NCBI RefSeq assembly: GCF_005116575.1
Contig: NZ_SWCN01000001.1
Location: 248,001-312,000 of the forward strand
DNA length: 64,000 nucleotides
Direction: 5' to 3'
From: Desulforhopalus sp. IMCC35007
GTDB lineage: Bacteria > Desulfobacterota > Desulfobulbia > Desulfobulbales > Desulfocapsaceae
Made by a program: the position numbers and the translations under genes. Shown here in pieces: positions 1 through 9,159 of the stretch (position 1 is the stretch's first letter; each line of letters begins with the position of its first letter). The notes under the pieces were generated by a model. It was not told where the DNA came from and searched no databases. It was given only the letters and a program-made list of their open reading frames with translations.

Positions 1-1
1 A

Positions 2-520
2 ACGACATCTCCCCAGATGCGGCAGTATTTTGAAGGTCGAAAAGCGGAATATACTCAGTACCTGGCTGATTTAGCAACATACAACCAGGCTGTTGCCTAT
101 CAACAGGCATGGGACAGACAAACAAATCAAGAGGATAAGGCACAGCAAGAGACCCAGGCAAACCTGCAGGCTGCTATAAATCAAACAGCACAAGAGTGCG
201 CACAATACACAGACCCAGCGGAGCAGCAGGCATGTCGGCAAACCGTGACGGACATGCAAACCCGGATGTTCGATCAAGCCGCGCAATATGAAGAGTACCG
301 ACAAGACCGGCTAAGATCGAGGCCGGTTGTCGGCCCAAAACCGACCTTTCACGACAATACCGCCGAACTCGCCAAGGCGTACATTTTTGATGAAAATGAG
401 GTGCTGAAGGAGAAGGTTCATATCGTTGGCGCAAGAAATATGAAAGATGAACGAGGAAGAAGCATCAACAACGAGGGAGATGTCAGGGCCTACTATGAAC
501 GTCAATACGGTGGGAGATAA
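2..520 (+). CDS. Conjugation-cluster protein of unknown function (5' end probably outside window)
   Basis: The frame stays open to the left edge. The first ATG (position 17) has no ribosome binding site, so the gene probably begins before the window. The visible part (at least 167 residues) is hydrophilic and very rich in Gln, Ala and Tyr between about residues 15 and 105, which looks like extended helix or coiled coil. It contains two Cys about 13 residues apart (ECAQY and QACRQ). No membrane segment is visible. The gene ends 10 bases before the signal peptide start of the TraG-like gene, so it most likely belongs to the same F-type transfer operon. I do not recognise the family; it does not look like TraH or TraF. 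Confidence 0.6.
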   Translation, partial: TTSPQMRQYFEGRKAEYTQYLADLATYNQAVAYQQAWDRQTNQEDKAQQETQANLQAAINQTAQECAQYTDPAEQQACRQTVTDMQTRMFDQAAQYEEYRQDRLRSRPVVGPKPTFHDNTAELAKAYIFDENEVLKEKVHIVGARNMKDERGRSINNEGDVRAYYERQYGGR

Positions 521-530
521 CGGCTTGGCC

Positions 531-3500
531 ATGAAAAGAACTCCTCGTAATTTCCCCGTCGTTTTGTGTCTGGTATTTCTGGCCGCAACCTTCTCTGTCA
601 CTCCGGCCTCTGCCATGGATATGGAATACTATACCTACGGCGGTTTTGGTCCGATTACCCAGGCCTTCACCCGACTGGCTCTGATATTCAATGACGCTGG
701 ATATATAGGCTTGTTTGCCGTGGTGGCGGTTATGGGTTTTCTTGCAGGGGCTGTTTCCTGGCTTGTTCAGGTATCCAATGGCGGGAGAGCCACTCCGCTC
801 ATCTGGACGGTACCAATTTTCTTTGGGATACTGCTCTACTTTGGTCTCTTTGTGCCCAAGGGAAATATCACCGTTTATGACCCAACGCTCAATAGATTTC
901 AGACTATTGGTGGAATCCCTGATGCGGTTGTCTTTACTGCCGGTGTACTCAACAAAATCGAAAGAGGGCTGGTTGACATTATCGATACGGCCTCCGCTCC
1001 CGATTCGGAATATTCCAGAGGCGCCGGTGGCAGAGGTTTCAAGACCCTGGAGTCGGTGAGAAACTCATACATCAAGGATAACCACCTCAGAACAAGTCTG
1101 ATCCGCTATACCAAGGATTGTGTGACTTTTGAACTGATGCGGCCTGGAACCACCTTATCCCTTGATACTCTTCGCAACGAAACCACCGATTTCTTGACGG
1201 AACTTGCCAAGGCTGTACATCCATCAATCTATACGGTGTACTATGATTCGACGGAACCGGCCGGTGTAACGAAAACCTGCACCGAAGCATGGAACCTTCT
1301 CCTGCCGATTTTTCAAAATCCCACGAATTATGAGGAAGCGCTGAGGAAGACCTGCGGCAAGGCGGCTTTTGATTCCAACAATGCTCTTGAATATGCTACC
1401 TGCACTGACCTTATCACCAGCACTTTGAGATTCACCACGGGAAATACAGTCGTACCGGAGAAGCTCATCCAGCAACGACAGATCTCAGAAATTCTGTATA
1501 CTTTCTACTATCAGGATGATGTGGAAACCGCCATGCTCATGGAGGCAAACCGGAAGATCACCTCGCAAGGCTGGGGCGTTGGTATTGCCATGAACGAATG
1601 GATACCGATTATCAAGGCGATCATGACTGCCATTGCCATTGGCATGATTCCGTTCCTGGCCTTATTTCTGCCGACCCCCGTCGTCGGCAAGGCCCTTTCA
1701 GCCATGTTCGGTTTTTTCTGTTTTCTGACCATCTGGGGCATAACTGATGCGGTGGTGCATACTGCGGCTATGGATTACGCACAATACGCCTTTGAAGAGA
1801 TGCGCCAGTCGTCTTTAGGTGTCTATTCGATGGCCGCTTTTCCTTCATTATCTGAAAAGATGCTGAGCATGTTCGGTATTATCCGCTCGTCGGGGATCAT
1901 GCTGGCAAGTCTCTTCACCATGATGCTGATTAAATTTGGTGGTCATGCCCTGGCAATGATGGCCGGCAGCTTGAGTAGTTCGGTAAGCAGAGCAGGTGGC
2001 GCAGCCGGGGCCTTGATGACGCCGGAAGGCACCTCGGCAGCCATGAGCCAGCAGCTGAAAGCATCAGGGAATTTGGAGGGTATGCCGCAACATAGGTTTT
2101 CCAACATGGCTTCGGCAGAGGCTTTCAATAGTGTCCATAGTCCGGTTGGTGGATACAATTCCTCTATGAACGCCAGGAACGCTTTGGCACAATCAGGGCA
2201 AATTCCACAAGGGACATCGGATGCCGACTATGCAGAGATGAAGCATAGCTTTAACCAACAGGCTGGAACAGCAGCCGGTCAAGCATCGGTTTCTCTTGGC
2301 CCAGACGGACAAGCGACCCAGGGCAAAACGAATGCCGTCATGCCAAGTGGTTCTACAATGGCCGGGACAACCTTTGGGGGTGGTGGACCAGGTGTACAGA
2401 ATCTCAACGGCGCATGGGGCAAAGGGAGTTTTGAATCTGACGGTCGTGGCGGCACCAATCTCACCTCTGCCAGTGTAAATGGGATGTCTCCTATGGCTCT
2501 TGCAGAACAGAACGCACATATCAATACCGAAAAGGCAGCTCATGCCCTTGGTACCAATGAGAGTTGGGACAAGATGAGGAGCCAGCTGCAAACTGATGGT
2601 CTTATCAGTGCCGAATCTCGTGCCTATGGTGATAAGCTGAGTAATTCTCTAGCCTCTGGTTGGGACAGAGCTATGCAGGATAAATCCGGTTTCGTCCGTG
2701 GCCTGAGTAAAGAGCAACAGGAAAGCCTTTCTGGTGCTGCAGGTGCAAGTATCGCGGTGCAGGCATTTGGATTAGGGTTTAAAGGAGGGACAGAATATAA
2801 AATGACAGGAATCGGAAAGGATGGCACACAATTGTCTTTTACGATTGATGAAAGTACTGCGAAAAAATTCAGTAACACTCAAAGTCAAATCCATGAAAGA
2901 GCTATCGCCGAAACCTTTGGTAATAGCAAAGGGCTTCAATTTGCTACAAATTTGGCAAATAAGATCGGTGCGACTGAAGCAGCTTCATATATGCAAGAGG
3001 CCAGCAACATGACCCGTACAACGGAAACTACAGGGGCCGATGCAACAACCGCCTTTGTTGGTTGGTATGCAAATGATCGCTACGGTTCAAGTAGCCCTGA
3101 AAATATCGACAAAGCAGGTGCCGCCCTGAATCACATGGCTACAGGCGGAGCGGCCGGCATGAATCAATTACACGACCATCAACAAAGATTCCTCAATAGT
3201 GGTAATTACACTTGGGGTGACGGAGAAGCACAGGCGAATAGTGCCATTGATGCTAACAGAGCTGAGGTCGGCGGAGGAATGGCAAATGTCCAGGAACAGG
3301 TCATGCCAGGGGCAGATTCAGCGATTGGCCGGACTGAAAATATTACTCCAGATGATTTTAGCGGCCATCCTGCTGATAATCATACTTCTTTCGGATCACC
3401 AATAGAAAGCGGCCAAAAGACTCTCGATGATGCGGATGCTATGAGGAATCAACATGAAAACAGAACACACCAATTTAATGATGGCACGGAAAAAGTAGTG

Positions 3501-3614
3501 GAGCCATTTATAGGAAATCGAATAGCAAGATCAATTCACAATGCAGATCAAAAAATCAAAATGCAACTGGCCGCAAGAAAAGCAGCAGGAAAACCACCTC
3601 TGGAAGGTGATTAA
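531..3614 (+). CDS. traG: F-type conjugative transfer protein, TraG-like (mating-pair stabilisation)
   Basis: This is a 1027-residue protein, near the usual size of F-type TraG. The frame is open from 447, but I start at ATG 531: this leaves a clean signal peptide (MKRTPRNFP, a hydrophobic stretch, then a TPASA cleavage region) and does not overlap the previous gene. The N-terminal part starts with the TraG_N-like pattern YYTYGGFGP, followed by two membrane segments (about residues 60-80 and 95-115). Three more lie at about 360-500. The long C-terminal half is Gly/Ser/Ala/Gln-rich and soluble, as expected for the periplasmic part. In F-type systems TraG acts with TraN and TraU in mating-pair stabilisation in the inner membrane and periplasm. 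The family call rests on the N-terminal pattern, topology and size. No further transfer gene follows on this strand before the cargo. Confidence 0.8.
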   Translation: MKRTPRNFPVVLCLVFLAATFSVTPASAMDMEYYTYGGFGPITQAFTRLALIFNDAGYIGLFAVVAVMGFLAGAVSWLVQVSNGGRATPLIWTVPIFFGILLYFGLFVPKGNITVYDPTLNRFQTIGGIPDAVVFTAGVLNKIERGLVDIIDTASAPDSEYSRGAGGRGFKTLESVRNSYIKDNHLRTSLIRYTKDCVTFELMRPGTTLSLDTLRNETTDFLTELAKAVHPSIYTVYYDSTEPAGVTKTCTEAWNLLLPIFQNPTNYEEALRKTCGKAAFDSNNALEYATCTDLITSTLRFTTGNTVVPEKLIQQRQISEILYTFYYQDDVETAMLMEANRKITSQGWGVGIAMNEWIPIIKAIMTAIAIGMIPFLALFLPTPVVGKALSAMFGFFCFLTIWGITDAVVHTAAMDYAQYAFEEMRQSSLGVYSMAAFPSLSEKMLSMFGIIRSSGIMLASLFTMMLIKFGGHALAMMAGSLSSSVSRAGGAAGALMTPEGTSAAMSQQLKASGNLEGMPQHRFSNMASAEAFNSVHSPVGGYNSSMNARNALAQSGQIPQGTSDADYAEMKHSFNQQAGTAAGQASVSLGPDGQATQGKTNAVMPSGSTMAGTTFGGGGPGVQNLNGAWGKGSFESDGRGGTNLTSASVNGMSPMALAEQNAHINTEKAAHALGTNESWDKMRSQLQTDGLISAESRAYGDKLSNSLASGWDRAMQDKSGFVRGLSKEQQESLSGAAGASIAVQAFGLGFKGGTEYKMTGIGKDGTQLSFTIDESTAKKFSNTQSQIHERAIAETFGNSKGLQFATNLANKIGATEAASYMQEASNMTRTTETTGADATTAFVGWYANDRYGSSSPENIDKAGAALNHMATGGAAGMNQLHDHQQRFLNSGNYTWGDGEAQANSAIDANRAEVGGGMANVQEQVMPGADSAIGRTENITPDDFSGHPADNHTSFGSPIESGQKTLDDADAMRNQHENRTHQFNDGTEKVVEPFIGNRIARSIHNADQKIKMQLAARKAAGKPPLEGD

Positions 3615-3682
3615 CTGCAAAAACAACATTCGGTTGAAAGGGAGAGGATGCAGTGGATCGTAAATGACACTACAATATTGTT

Positions 3683-3964
3683 CTATTTATTCCATTGCTC
3701 AAGCTGGCTACGCATTTCCTCAGCTAATGTAGGGGTACGTTCCCCAATATTTTTCTCATCCCCAGATAAGACATTAATCGTCAAATAAATAACGAAAAAC
3801 ACCATAACTGCTTTGAAAAAATAGGAAATCCCGGTTAAAGCAGAATTGTATCTCCGCCTTTGAAACTCAACATAATTGGGAGCTTCGAACCAATTCTCTT
3901 CTGGAGGAAATATATCCTTGGTAATCGGCTCGACCAATTTGTCGATCATATTAAAAAGACCCAT
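3683..3964 (-). CDS. Small single-pass membrane protein
   Basis: The 93-residue protein has a good Shine-Dalgarno sequence (AAGGAG, 8 bases before ATG). Residues 1-40 are charged and aromatic (PPEENWFEAPNYVEF), about 44-66 form one membrane segment, and the tail is short and polar. It lies tail-to-tail with the TraG-like gene, 68 bases apart, and is the last gene of the leftward cargo block. I do not recognise the family. A single-pass inner membrane protein is the only supported statement; an accessory role in transfer or entry exclusion is possible but unproven. Confidence 0.55.
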   Translation of the reverse strand: MGLFNMIDKLVEPITKDIFPPEENWFEAPNYVEFQRRRYNSALTGISYFFKAVMVFFVIYLTINVLSGDEKNIGERTPTLAEEMRSQLEQWNK

Positions 3965-4267
3965 GACTTATTCTCCTTACTATTGCTGAAAACAGACAAA
4001 GGAACCGACACCATTACAGCCAGGACAGAAAATCACCAATAAAATACTACAACTCCTTCTATGGTGAAATAAGTATGACAAAAAAAAGTATTTGTCAATA
4101 CCGCTGAAATTCCATTGAAATAACCCAAAAACAGGCAAATAGATTCATCAAGACCATTATGGACTTGAACAGCATGCAACAAGAAAAAGCGGCCACTTCT
4201 GACGAGTTTTTTTGAAGTCGATTCTCAATGGCTGCTAATTTTCATTGAAAATTCAGCTCTTCCCTGC
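3965..4267. other. Intergenic, no gene seen
   Basis: About 300 AT-rich bases between the small membrane protein and the AAA_14 ATPase, which are both leftward. It holds the ribosome binding site of the small gene at its left edge. I see no convincing terminator, RNA or reading frame with a start signal. Confidence 0.5.
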
Positions 4268-5581
4268 TCAAACCACGTTCGGTCGTTGGTCTCCAATCGT
4301 CGAAACACAATATAATGGGAGGAATTGAAGTTTCTGATCAGGTAATTTATTGCTTGTGCCGCTATACAGTACCAATCCTTGCGGACAATTCTGATACTTT
4401 TCAAGCATAAGGTGCAGACTTCGTAAACTTCCACTTGGTCCTGATTTAACCTCTACCGGGTAAATCTTCCCTTGCCGAACAACGAGAAAATCTACCTCGG
4501 CACTACTGCCACGACTCTCCCGTGCCCAATAAAATAACTCTGAACTATGCCAGGCCAGGAGTTCCTGGGCAACGAATTGTTCCGCAAGTTTGCCACGGTA
4601 CATTGCCAGCAGGTTTTCCTGCTGCAGTTCCAGCTCAACCGGCACCTGACAGAGTTTCTGCATCAAACCTATGTCGAGCAAGGATGCCTTGAATTTTTTG
4701 GGATTGGCTGTTGCGCCTAAGGGCAAGCCACTTGGGTCGCAGGCCGGAATTTTATGAATCACCTTCGCTTTGGCCAGCAGGTCAAACGCCTTGCGATTCA
4801 TTTGGCTTGAATGCCCATCATTTAAACGGGTATATTTTAATTGCTCGCCAATACTTTTTGCCACGCCCAAAAAAACTGCGTCCAGGCAGGTCGGATTAAT
4901 ATGGGGAGTATATTTGGAAAAATCATCGCGATACGAGTCCAGAATTTCTGATTGGACTTGAAAGGTTTCAACCATGGAACCAGAGTCACGATAGGTCTTG
5001 ACACATTCAGGCATGCCGCCGACAAAGAAATAGTTCCGCAATTCCTTGAGAATGATTTCCTGGATAGACCCGGCAACGTCATCCGGCTGATTGAGAGTAT
5101 ATTCAGCCATCTGTTCTTTGCCCGTTGCCAGAAGATATTCATAAAATGTCATCGGATGCAGATACAGATACTGAACGCGACCAACAGGAATGGATATTTC
5201 GCCGAAGGCAAACTCCAACAATGAACCGGCTGCTATAACATGGAGTTCCGGCATCTCTTCATAAAAGTAGCGTAACGCCATTAATGCACGCGGACAAGCC
5301 TGGATCTCATCAAAGAAAAGAAGCGTCTGGCCGGCTATGATTCGACCGGTTGCCAATTCCAGGTGGTTCAGTATCGATCGAGGCTCAAGATTCTCGCCGA
5401 AAAGAGGGTGGAGGTCGCGACGCTTTTCCAGATCTATTTTGACAAAACTCTTGAATTGTTTCGCCAGAACATTCTCGACAAGCCACGTTTTCCCAACCTG
5501 GCGCGCCCCACGAATTATAAGAGGCTTACGACGCGGCGAATCTTTCCAGCCTGCAATCTGTTTTTCCGCCAATCGTTGCAC
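4268..5581 (-). CDS. AAA_14 / DUF4143 family ATPase
   Basis: The 437-residue protein starts with GTG behind a good AAAGGAG site. It has the standard layout of the AAA_14-DUF4143 family: a Walker A motif GARQVGKT at residues 25-32, a Walker B region LLFFDEIQ near 88-95, and a sensor-like AAGSLLEFAF. The C-terminal DUF4143 part ends with a restriction-nuclease-like core (SSAEVDFLVV, then YPVEVKSG). The family is common in mobile and accessory DNA; its biological role is poorly known, with proposals including stress and toxin-antitoxin-like systems. It stands alone here, at the edge of the defence island. Length is normal and there are no frameshifts. Confidence 0.85.
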   Translation of the reverse strand: MQRLAEKQIAGWKDSPRRKPLIIRGARQVGKTWLVENVLAKQFKSFVKIDLEKRRDLHPLFGENLEPRSILNHLELATGRIIAGQTLLFFDEIQACPRALMALRYFYEEMPELHVIAAGSLLEFAFGEISIPVGRVQYLYLHPMTFYEYLLATGKEQMAEYTLNQPDDVAGSIQEIILKELRNYFFVGGMPECVKTYRDSGSMVETFQVQSEILDSYRDDFSKYTPHINPTCLDAVFLGVAKSIGEQLKYTRLNDGHSSQMNRKAFDLLAKAKVIHKIPACDPSGLPLGATANPKKFKASLLDIGLMQKLCQVPVELELQQENLLAMYRGKLAEQFVAQELLAWHSSELFYWARESRGSSAEVDFLVVRQGKIYPVEVKSGPSGSLRSLHLMLEKYQNCPQGLVLYSGTSNKLPDQKLQFLPLYCVSTIGDQRPNVV

Positions 5582-5639
5582 GCACTATTCTCCTTTGTTG
5601 CAGATGTGTTAGTACAGAGTGTACAACACAACCGTATAT

Positions 5640-6040
5640 TACTGCCGTGAAGATGAAATTCAATGGTTATTAGACTATTTAAAAGTAATAAGTCAAGGTT
5701 ATTTATTTTCTTGTTGCTAGAAAAGCACAACCAACTGTCCAGACTGTCAATACACAAAACCATCGCTGTTTGGAAGTTATTGACAAGTTGAGCTCCTAGA
5801 TTGTAATCATATCTGACAGGCAACCTTGTGATATTGGTTTGAGTAATCAATAGTAATAACAGATAATAGGTGGTATCGGTATAGCGAAAAGTAATTGCAT
5901 GGGACACTGCCATGTCGTGGTGGTAGCATTATTATTACGGTCATGTCATTGAGTGCTGTGAAAACAAAGGATGTCCCTCAAAATTTCAAGAAGGTAGTTT
6001 ACCTAGCTATTTATAGATAACAAGAGGGCAAAAGAAGATC
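5640..6040. other. Intergenic, no gene seen
   Basis: About 400 AT-rich bases upstream of the ATPase gene. Reading frames here are short and lack start signals. No RNA or repeat was recognised. Confidence 0.4.
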
Positions 6041-6044
6041 TTTA

Positions 6045-6212
6045 ATGGCTAAGGTAAAAATTTCATGGAGTCTTGATACACATTCAAGATTAATGAAGCA
6101 TATCAATGCGGTTCCAAATGGTCTTGCTTGTCAATGTAATGGTCCTGGCTGTGGAACAAAATTAATCGCAAGAAAAAAGGGTCCAGACAGGAAATGTCAT
6201 TTGCGGACATAA
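6045..6212 (+). pseudogene. Truncated CoiA-like N-terminal fragment
   Basis: A 55-residue reading frame contains CQCNGPGCGTKLIARKKGP and then HLRT. This resembles the zinc-finger-like N-terminal domain of CoiA-type competence proteins (C.CP.CG..L.AKKG....HF.H), but the second His is lost and the frame stops right after it. The nuclease domain that normally follows is absent. It is most likely a relic of a larger gene; a small expressed zinc protein is less likely. Its neighbour is another relic (hsdM). Confidence 0.4.
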
Positions 6213-6303
6213 AATTGGAATTAAGTCGTTTATGCGACTGTATTTGAGTGTTTGCAAAATCCGTCTATGTGTCCGGCAACCATAAACCCGATTAACAAGC
6301 TGT

Positions 6304-6462
6304 GTCGAAGCCGATACCAAAATCGGCTATGAGGTCAGCTCCACCCGTCACTTTTAAAAGCCGCCGCAGCTCCTCGCCCTAACCTAAATCAGCGCCGATA
6401 TCCTCGCACTGGGACAGGGGACAGAGGGATTGCTGAGCGAAATTACTGGAGTAAAATCGAAA
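6304..6462 (+). pseudogene. Relic of the 3' end of a type I methylase gene (hsdM)
   Basis: One frame reads [12 protein letters not shown], a stop, KPPQ, another stop, then [19 protein letters not shown]. This closely matches the usual C-terminus of type I HsdM proteins (YEVSFTRHFYKP..LRTL.EI.ADILALE.ETEGLL.EI). Two in-frame stops and no upstream coding make it a decayed remnant. It ends directly at the start of the DUF262 gene, suggesting that a former type I system was replaced or disrupted at this spot. Confidence 0.6.
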
Positions 6463-6464
6463 CT

Positions 6465-8261
6465 ATGTCGACGCAACGCTACTCAGTCACCCCGCATCCC
6501 ATTGAAACTCTGCTCACCTGGGTTAAGTCTGGCGAGATTGCGATCCCTGAAATTCAGCGCCCATTCGTTTGGGAGCCTACTAAGGTCCGCAATCTTCTCG
6601 ACTCGCTCTACCATGGCTATCCTGTCGGTTACCTCATCGCTTGGCGTAATCCTACGGTGAAACTCAAGGATGGCACCCCTTCTGCCGGTAAGCGGATCCT
6701 CATCGATGGTCAGCAACGGGTCACCGCCTTGATGGCCGGGTTGCTTGGGCGCGAGGTCCTGACTAAGGATTACGAGACCATTCGTATCCGCATTGCCTTC
6801 CACCCTCAGACGGAAAAATTTGAAGTCGCCAACCCGGCCATCCGCAAAGATGGGGCATGGATTGAAGATGTGGCTGCGGTCTTCGCTCCCGATGCTGATC
6901 TGATAGACCTGACCGAGGAGTATGTTGCCAAGAACACCGCCTCCGACCGGAAAAAAGTTGGTAAGGTCCTGCAGAAACTTGGCAAGATAATCAACAACCA
7001 TGTCGGCCTGATCGAACTCGCCGAAGACCTTGACATCGAGACTGTAACTGAGATTTTCATCCGAGTGAATTCCGCCGGCGCCGAACTGTCGCAAGCTGAC
7101 TTTGCCATGTCAAAGATTGCCGCCAATGAAACTTATGGCGGCAACATGCTGCGCAAAGCTATTGATTATTTCTGCCATCTGGCTGTTGCGCCCGAGTTTC
7201 TTGGCCGCATCGAAAAGGGAGACAAAGCATTTGCAGCCTCCGAGTTCTTGCCGCAAATGCGCTGGCTAAAAGATGTCAACGATGACATCTACGATCCCAC
7301 CTATACCGACATGCTGCGGGTAGCCTTCACTGCGGAATTTGGCCGAGGCAAACTGGCGGATCTGGTGGCGCTACTCTCTGGCCGCAACTTCGAAACCCGG
7401 CAATATGAAGATGCTATTGCTGAGGCCTCGTTCGCCCGCCTCAAGCAGGGTATTCTTCATTTCATCAGCAAAACCCATTTCGATCGTTTTACAATGATTC
7501 TGCGGTCGGCGGGTTTTGTCACCAGCGACTTGATAGGCGGCAAAAATGCTGTTAATTTTGCTTATATCCTTTACCTGCGCGGCCGAGCCGAGAATGTGCC
7601 CGCCGCCGATCTCGAACAGCTGGTGCGGCGCTGGTATGCGCTCTCAATTCTCCGTGGCCGCTACACTGCCAGCCCGGAAACAGCCTTCGACTTCGATATC
7701 CGACAGATCGAGGGTAGGGGCTTGGTGCCTTACACTGCTTCGGTGATAGAGACGGAACTGCCCGAAAGCTATTGGACCGGCATGCTACCCCAGCTCATGG
7801 ACACCTCATCCGGTCAGAGTCCCTACTTTCTCGCCTACAAAGCTGCACAGGTGAAATTGACTGACAAGGGATTTCTTTCGCGTGACATCAACGTCTTAGA
7901 CCTAATGCTGAACCGCAGCGATGTGCACCATGTCTTTCCGCGCAATCATCTCAAAAGCCAGGGGCTTACTCGCGGCCGATACAATCAGATTGCCAACTTT
8001 GTGCTTGCCCAAAGCGAGATCAACATTGCCATTGGCGCAAAAGCCCCGGAGATCTATTTTAAAGAACTGGCCGAACAGTGTGCCGGTGGCGCAAAGAAAT
8101 ACGGCGGTATTACGGAACGTGAAGAGATGCGTGCCAACCTTAGGATGAGTTGCCTGCCGGAATCCCTCCTTGATGGAGTTATCCCTGCCTACGACGACTT
8201 TCTTCAGCAACGGCGTAAACTCATGGCCTTGAAAATCAAAGACTGGTTTGAAATCCTATGA
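6465..8261 (+). CDS. GmrSD-like DUF262 protein (type IV restriction-like)
   Basis: The 598-residue protein opens with the DUF262 signature: [11 protein letters not shown] at residues 27-37 and DGQQR at 81-85, the ParB/Srx-like nucleotide-binding fold of GmrS and related proteins. The middle part is helical. Near residue 487 it has HHVFPRNHL, an HNH-like His motif of the DUF1524/GmrD type, with a conserved Asn about 20 residues on ([14 protein letters not shown]). GmrSD enzymes cut modified (for example glucosylated) phage DNA using NTP, so a type IV restriction role is likely by family. The gene stands alone on the plus strand before the XRE gene and methylase operon. The ribosome binding site is weak (GGAG, 14 bases away). 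Confidence 0.8.
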   Translation: MSTQRYSVTPHPIETLLTWVKSGEIAIPEIQRPFVWEPTKVRNLLDSLYHGYPVGYLIAWRNPTVKLKDGTPSAGKRILIDGQQRVTALMAGLLGREVLTKDYETIRIRIAFHPQTEKFEVANPAIRKDGAWIEDVAAVFAPDADLIDLTEEYVAKNTASDRKKVGKVLQKLGKIINNHVGLIELAEDLDIETVTEIFIRVNSAGAELSQADFAMSKIAANETYGGNMLRKAIDYFCHLAVAPEFLGRIEKGDKAFAASEFLPQMRWLKDVNDDIYDPTYTDMLRVAFTAEFGRGKLADLVALLSGRNFETRQYEDAIAEASFARLKQGILHFISKTHFDRFTMILRSAGFVTSDLIGGKNAVNFAYILYLRGRAENVPAADLEQLVRRWYALSILRGRYTASPETAFDFDIRQIEGRGLVPYTASVIETELPESYWTGMLPQLMDTSSGQSPYFLAYKAAQVKLTDKGFLSRDINVLDLMLNRSDVHHVFPRNHLKSQGLTRGRYNQIANFVLAQSEINIAIGAKAPEIYFKELAEQCAGGAKKYGGITEREEMRANLRMSCLPESLLDGVIPAYDDFLQQRRKLMALKIKDWFEIL

Positions 8262-8417
8262 TGCCTTATCGAAACAACAACAGCAACCGGTTCGTAACAT
8301 CCAGACCAATGGTAGATAGACTGTCCAGGGGAATTAGCAGCTAGCGATGATTGAGAGGCTCAATCCATTGACGTGAAGCGGACAGCAAAACGCATAAACG
8401 AAAACGGATGGTAATTT

Positions 8418-8759
8418 TTAAGATCTTATTGATTGGGCCGATTTGAGAAGTTGCTCAATCTCATTTGGTGAAAATTTATTATCAATAATAAAATGAATGA
8501 GATTCATAGCTTCAGGTTGGTCATGGAGGAAATCAACGATCTCCGGGTCGGTAGAGGACGACAATCGGAACAGAACATCTGGGTCAGCGGCTAACAATTT
8601 AGCCAGTACCTTAATAATTTCAGGGCGTGGCGGGCGTTCTTTGCCTCTCTCGATTCGGCTAAGGTAGGCTGGGGATATCCCAACCTTAACCGCAGTTTCG
8701 CGTAGCCCTAGATCTTGTGCGACTCTTAGTTCGCGTATAGTTTCACCAAAATTCTTCAT
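8418..8759 (-). CDS. XRE-family HTH regulator, probable repressor of the methylase operon
   Basis: The frame is open from GTG 8777, but that GTG lies inside a palindrome, so I prefer ATG 8759 (113 residues). Residues 1-60 form a typical lambda-repressor-like helix-turn-helix (IRELRVAQDLGLRETAVKVG, SPAYLSRIERGKERPP). The C-terminal half is helical and probably dimerises. It is divergent from the excisionase-like/methylase operon, and two overlapping inverted repeats lie just upstream of its start. That geometry fits autorepression plus control of the defence genes. Regulators of this kind are common in defence operons that contain methylases. Confidence 0.85.
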   Translation of the reverse strand: MKNFGETIRELRVAQDLGLRETAVKVGISPAYLSRIERGKERPPRPEIIKVLAKLLAADPDVLFRLSSSTDPEIVDFLHDQPEAMNLIHFIIDNKFSPNEIEQLLKSAQSIRS

Positions 8760-8774
8760 CAACTTTATATAACT

Positions 8775-8797
8775 CACTGTTTAGTGTTACGCAACAC
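8775..8797. promoter_or_regulatory. Two overlapping palindromes, candidate XRE operator
   Basis: CACTGTTTAGTG (8775-8786; 4-bp arms) overlaps GTGTTACGCAACAC (8784-8797; 5-bp arms). They sit 16 bases upstream of the preferred XRE start and in the shared region facing the methylase operon. This is the expected place for an autoregulatory operator. Confidence 0.5.
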
Positions 8798-8925
8798 AAA
8801 ATTTACTTGGTAATATTTGCTGAAGTTTGGTATTTTCTAACGTAGCATTGCTCAGTGTTTGGAGAATTCCTTTTATTCAGGTGCTAAAACCTTTGGCGGA
8901 CAACTGCCCATAAAGGAGAGGCGGC

Positions 8926-9120
8926 ATGCAAAATGATGAAGTCTTAAAAATTAGAAATGTAGCTGCCTTGCTCAAAGTCGGTGAAAAAACGATCTACACC
9001 ATGGCTCAGTCCGGTGAACTGCCTGCCTTCAAGGTGAGAGGGCAATGGCGATTCTCCCGCAAAGATATTGATATGTGGATCGAACAGCAGAAACACGCAA
9101 CCAAGAATGTCAGCGAGTAA
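8926..9120 (+). CDS. Excisionase-like (MerR-type) HTH DNA-binding protein
   Basis: The 64-residue protein has a strong ribosome binding site (AAAGGAG). Nearly all of it is a helix_turn_helix_17/excisionase domain: IRNVAALLKVGEKTIYTMAQ, GELPAFKVRGQWRFSRKDID, then a short basic tail. The gene is 39 bases before the methylase gene and is the first gene of the long operon. Such proteins act as regulators or as recombination directionality factors. Because no integrase is adjacent, and the operon encodes a defence system, a regulatory role is more likely. I recall that MADS loci also begin with small HTH genes, which would fit, but I could not check this. Confidence 0.85.
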   Translation: MQNDEVLKIRNVAALLKVGEKTIYTMAQSGELPAFKVRGQWRFSRKDIDMWIEQQKHATKNVSE

Positions 9121-9159
9121 AGCCAGAAATGAGCTTTACCTGGTGAATGGAGTTTTTTT

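Noticed and set aside
8926-9120. Excisionase of the conjugative element
   Set aside because: No integrase is next to it, and it is the first gene of the defence operon, so regulation is the better reading.
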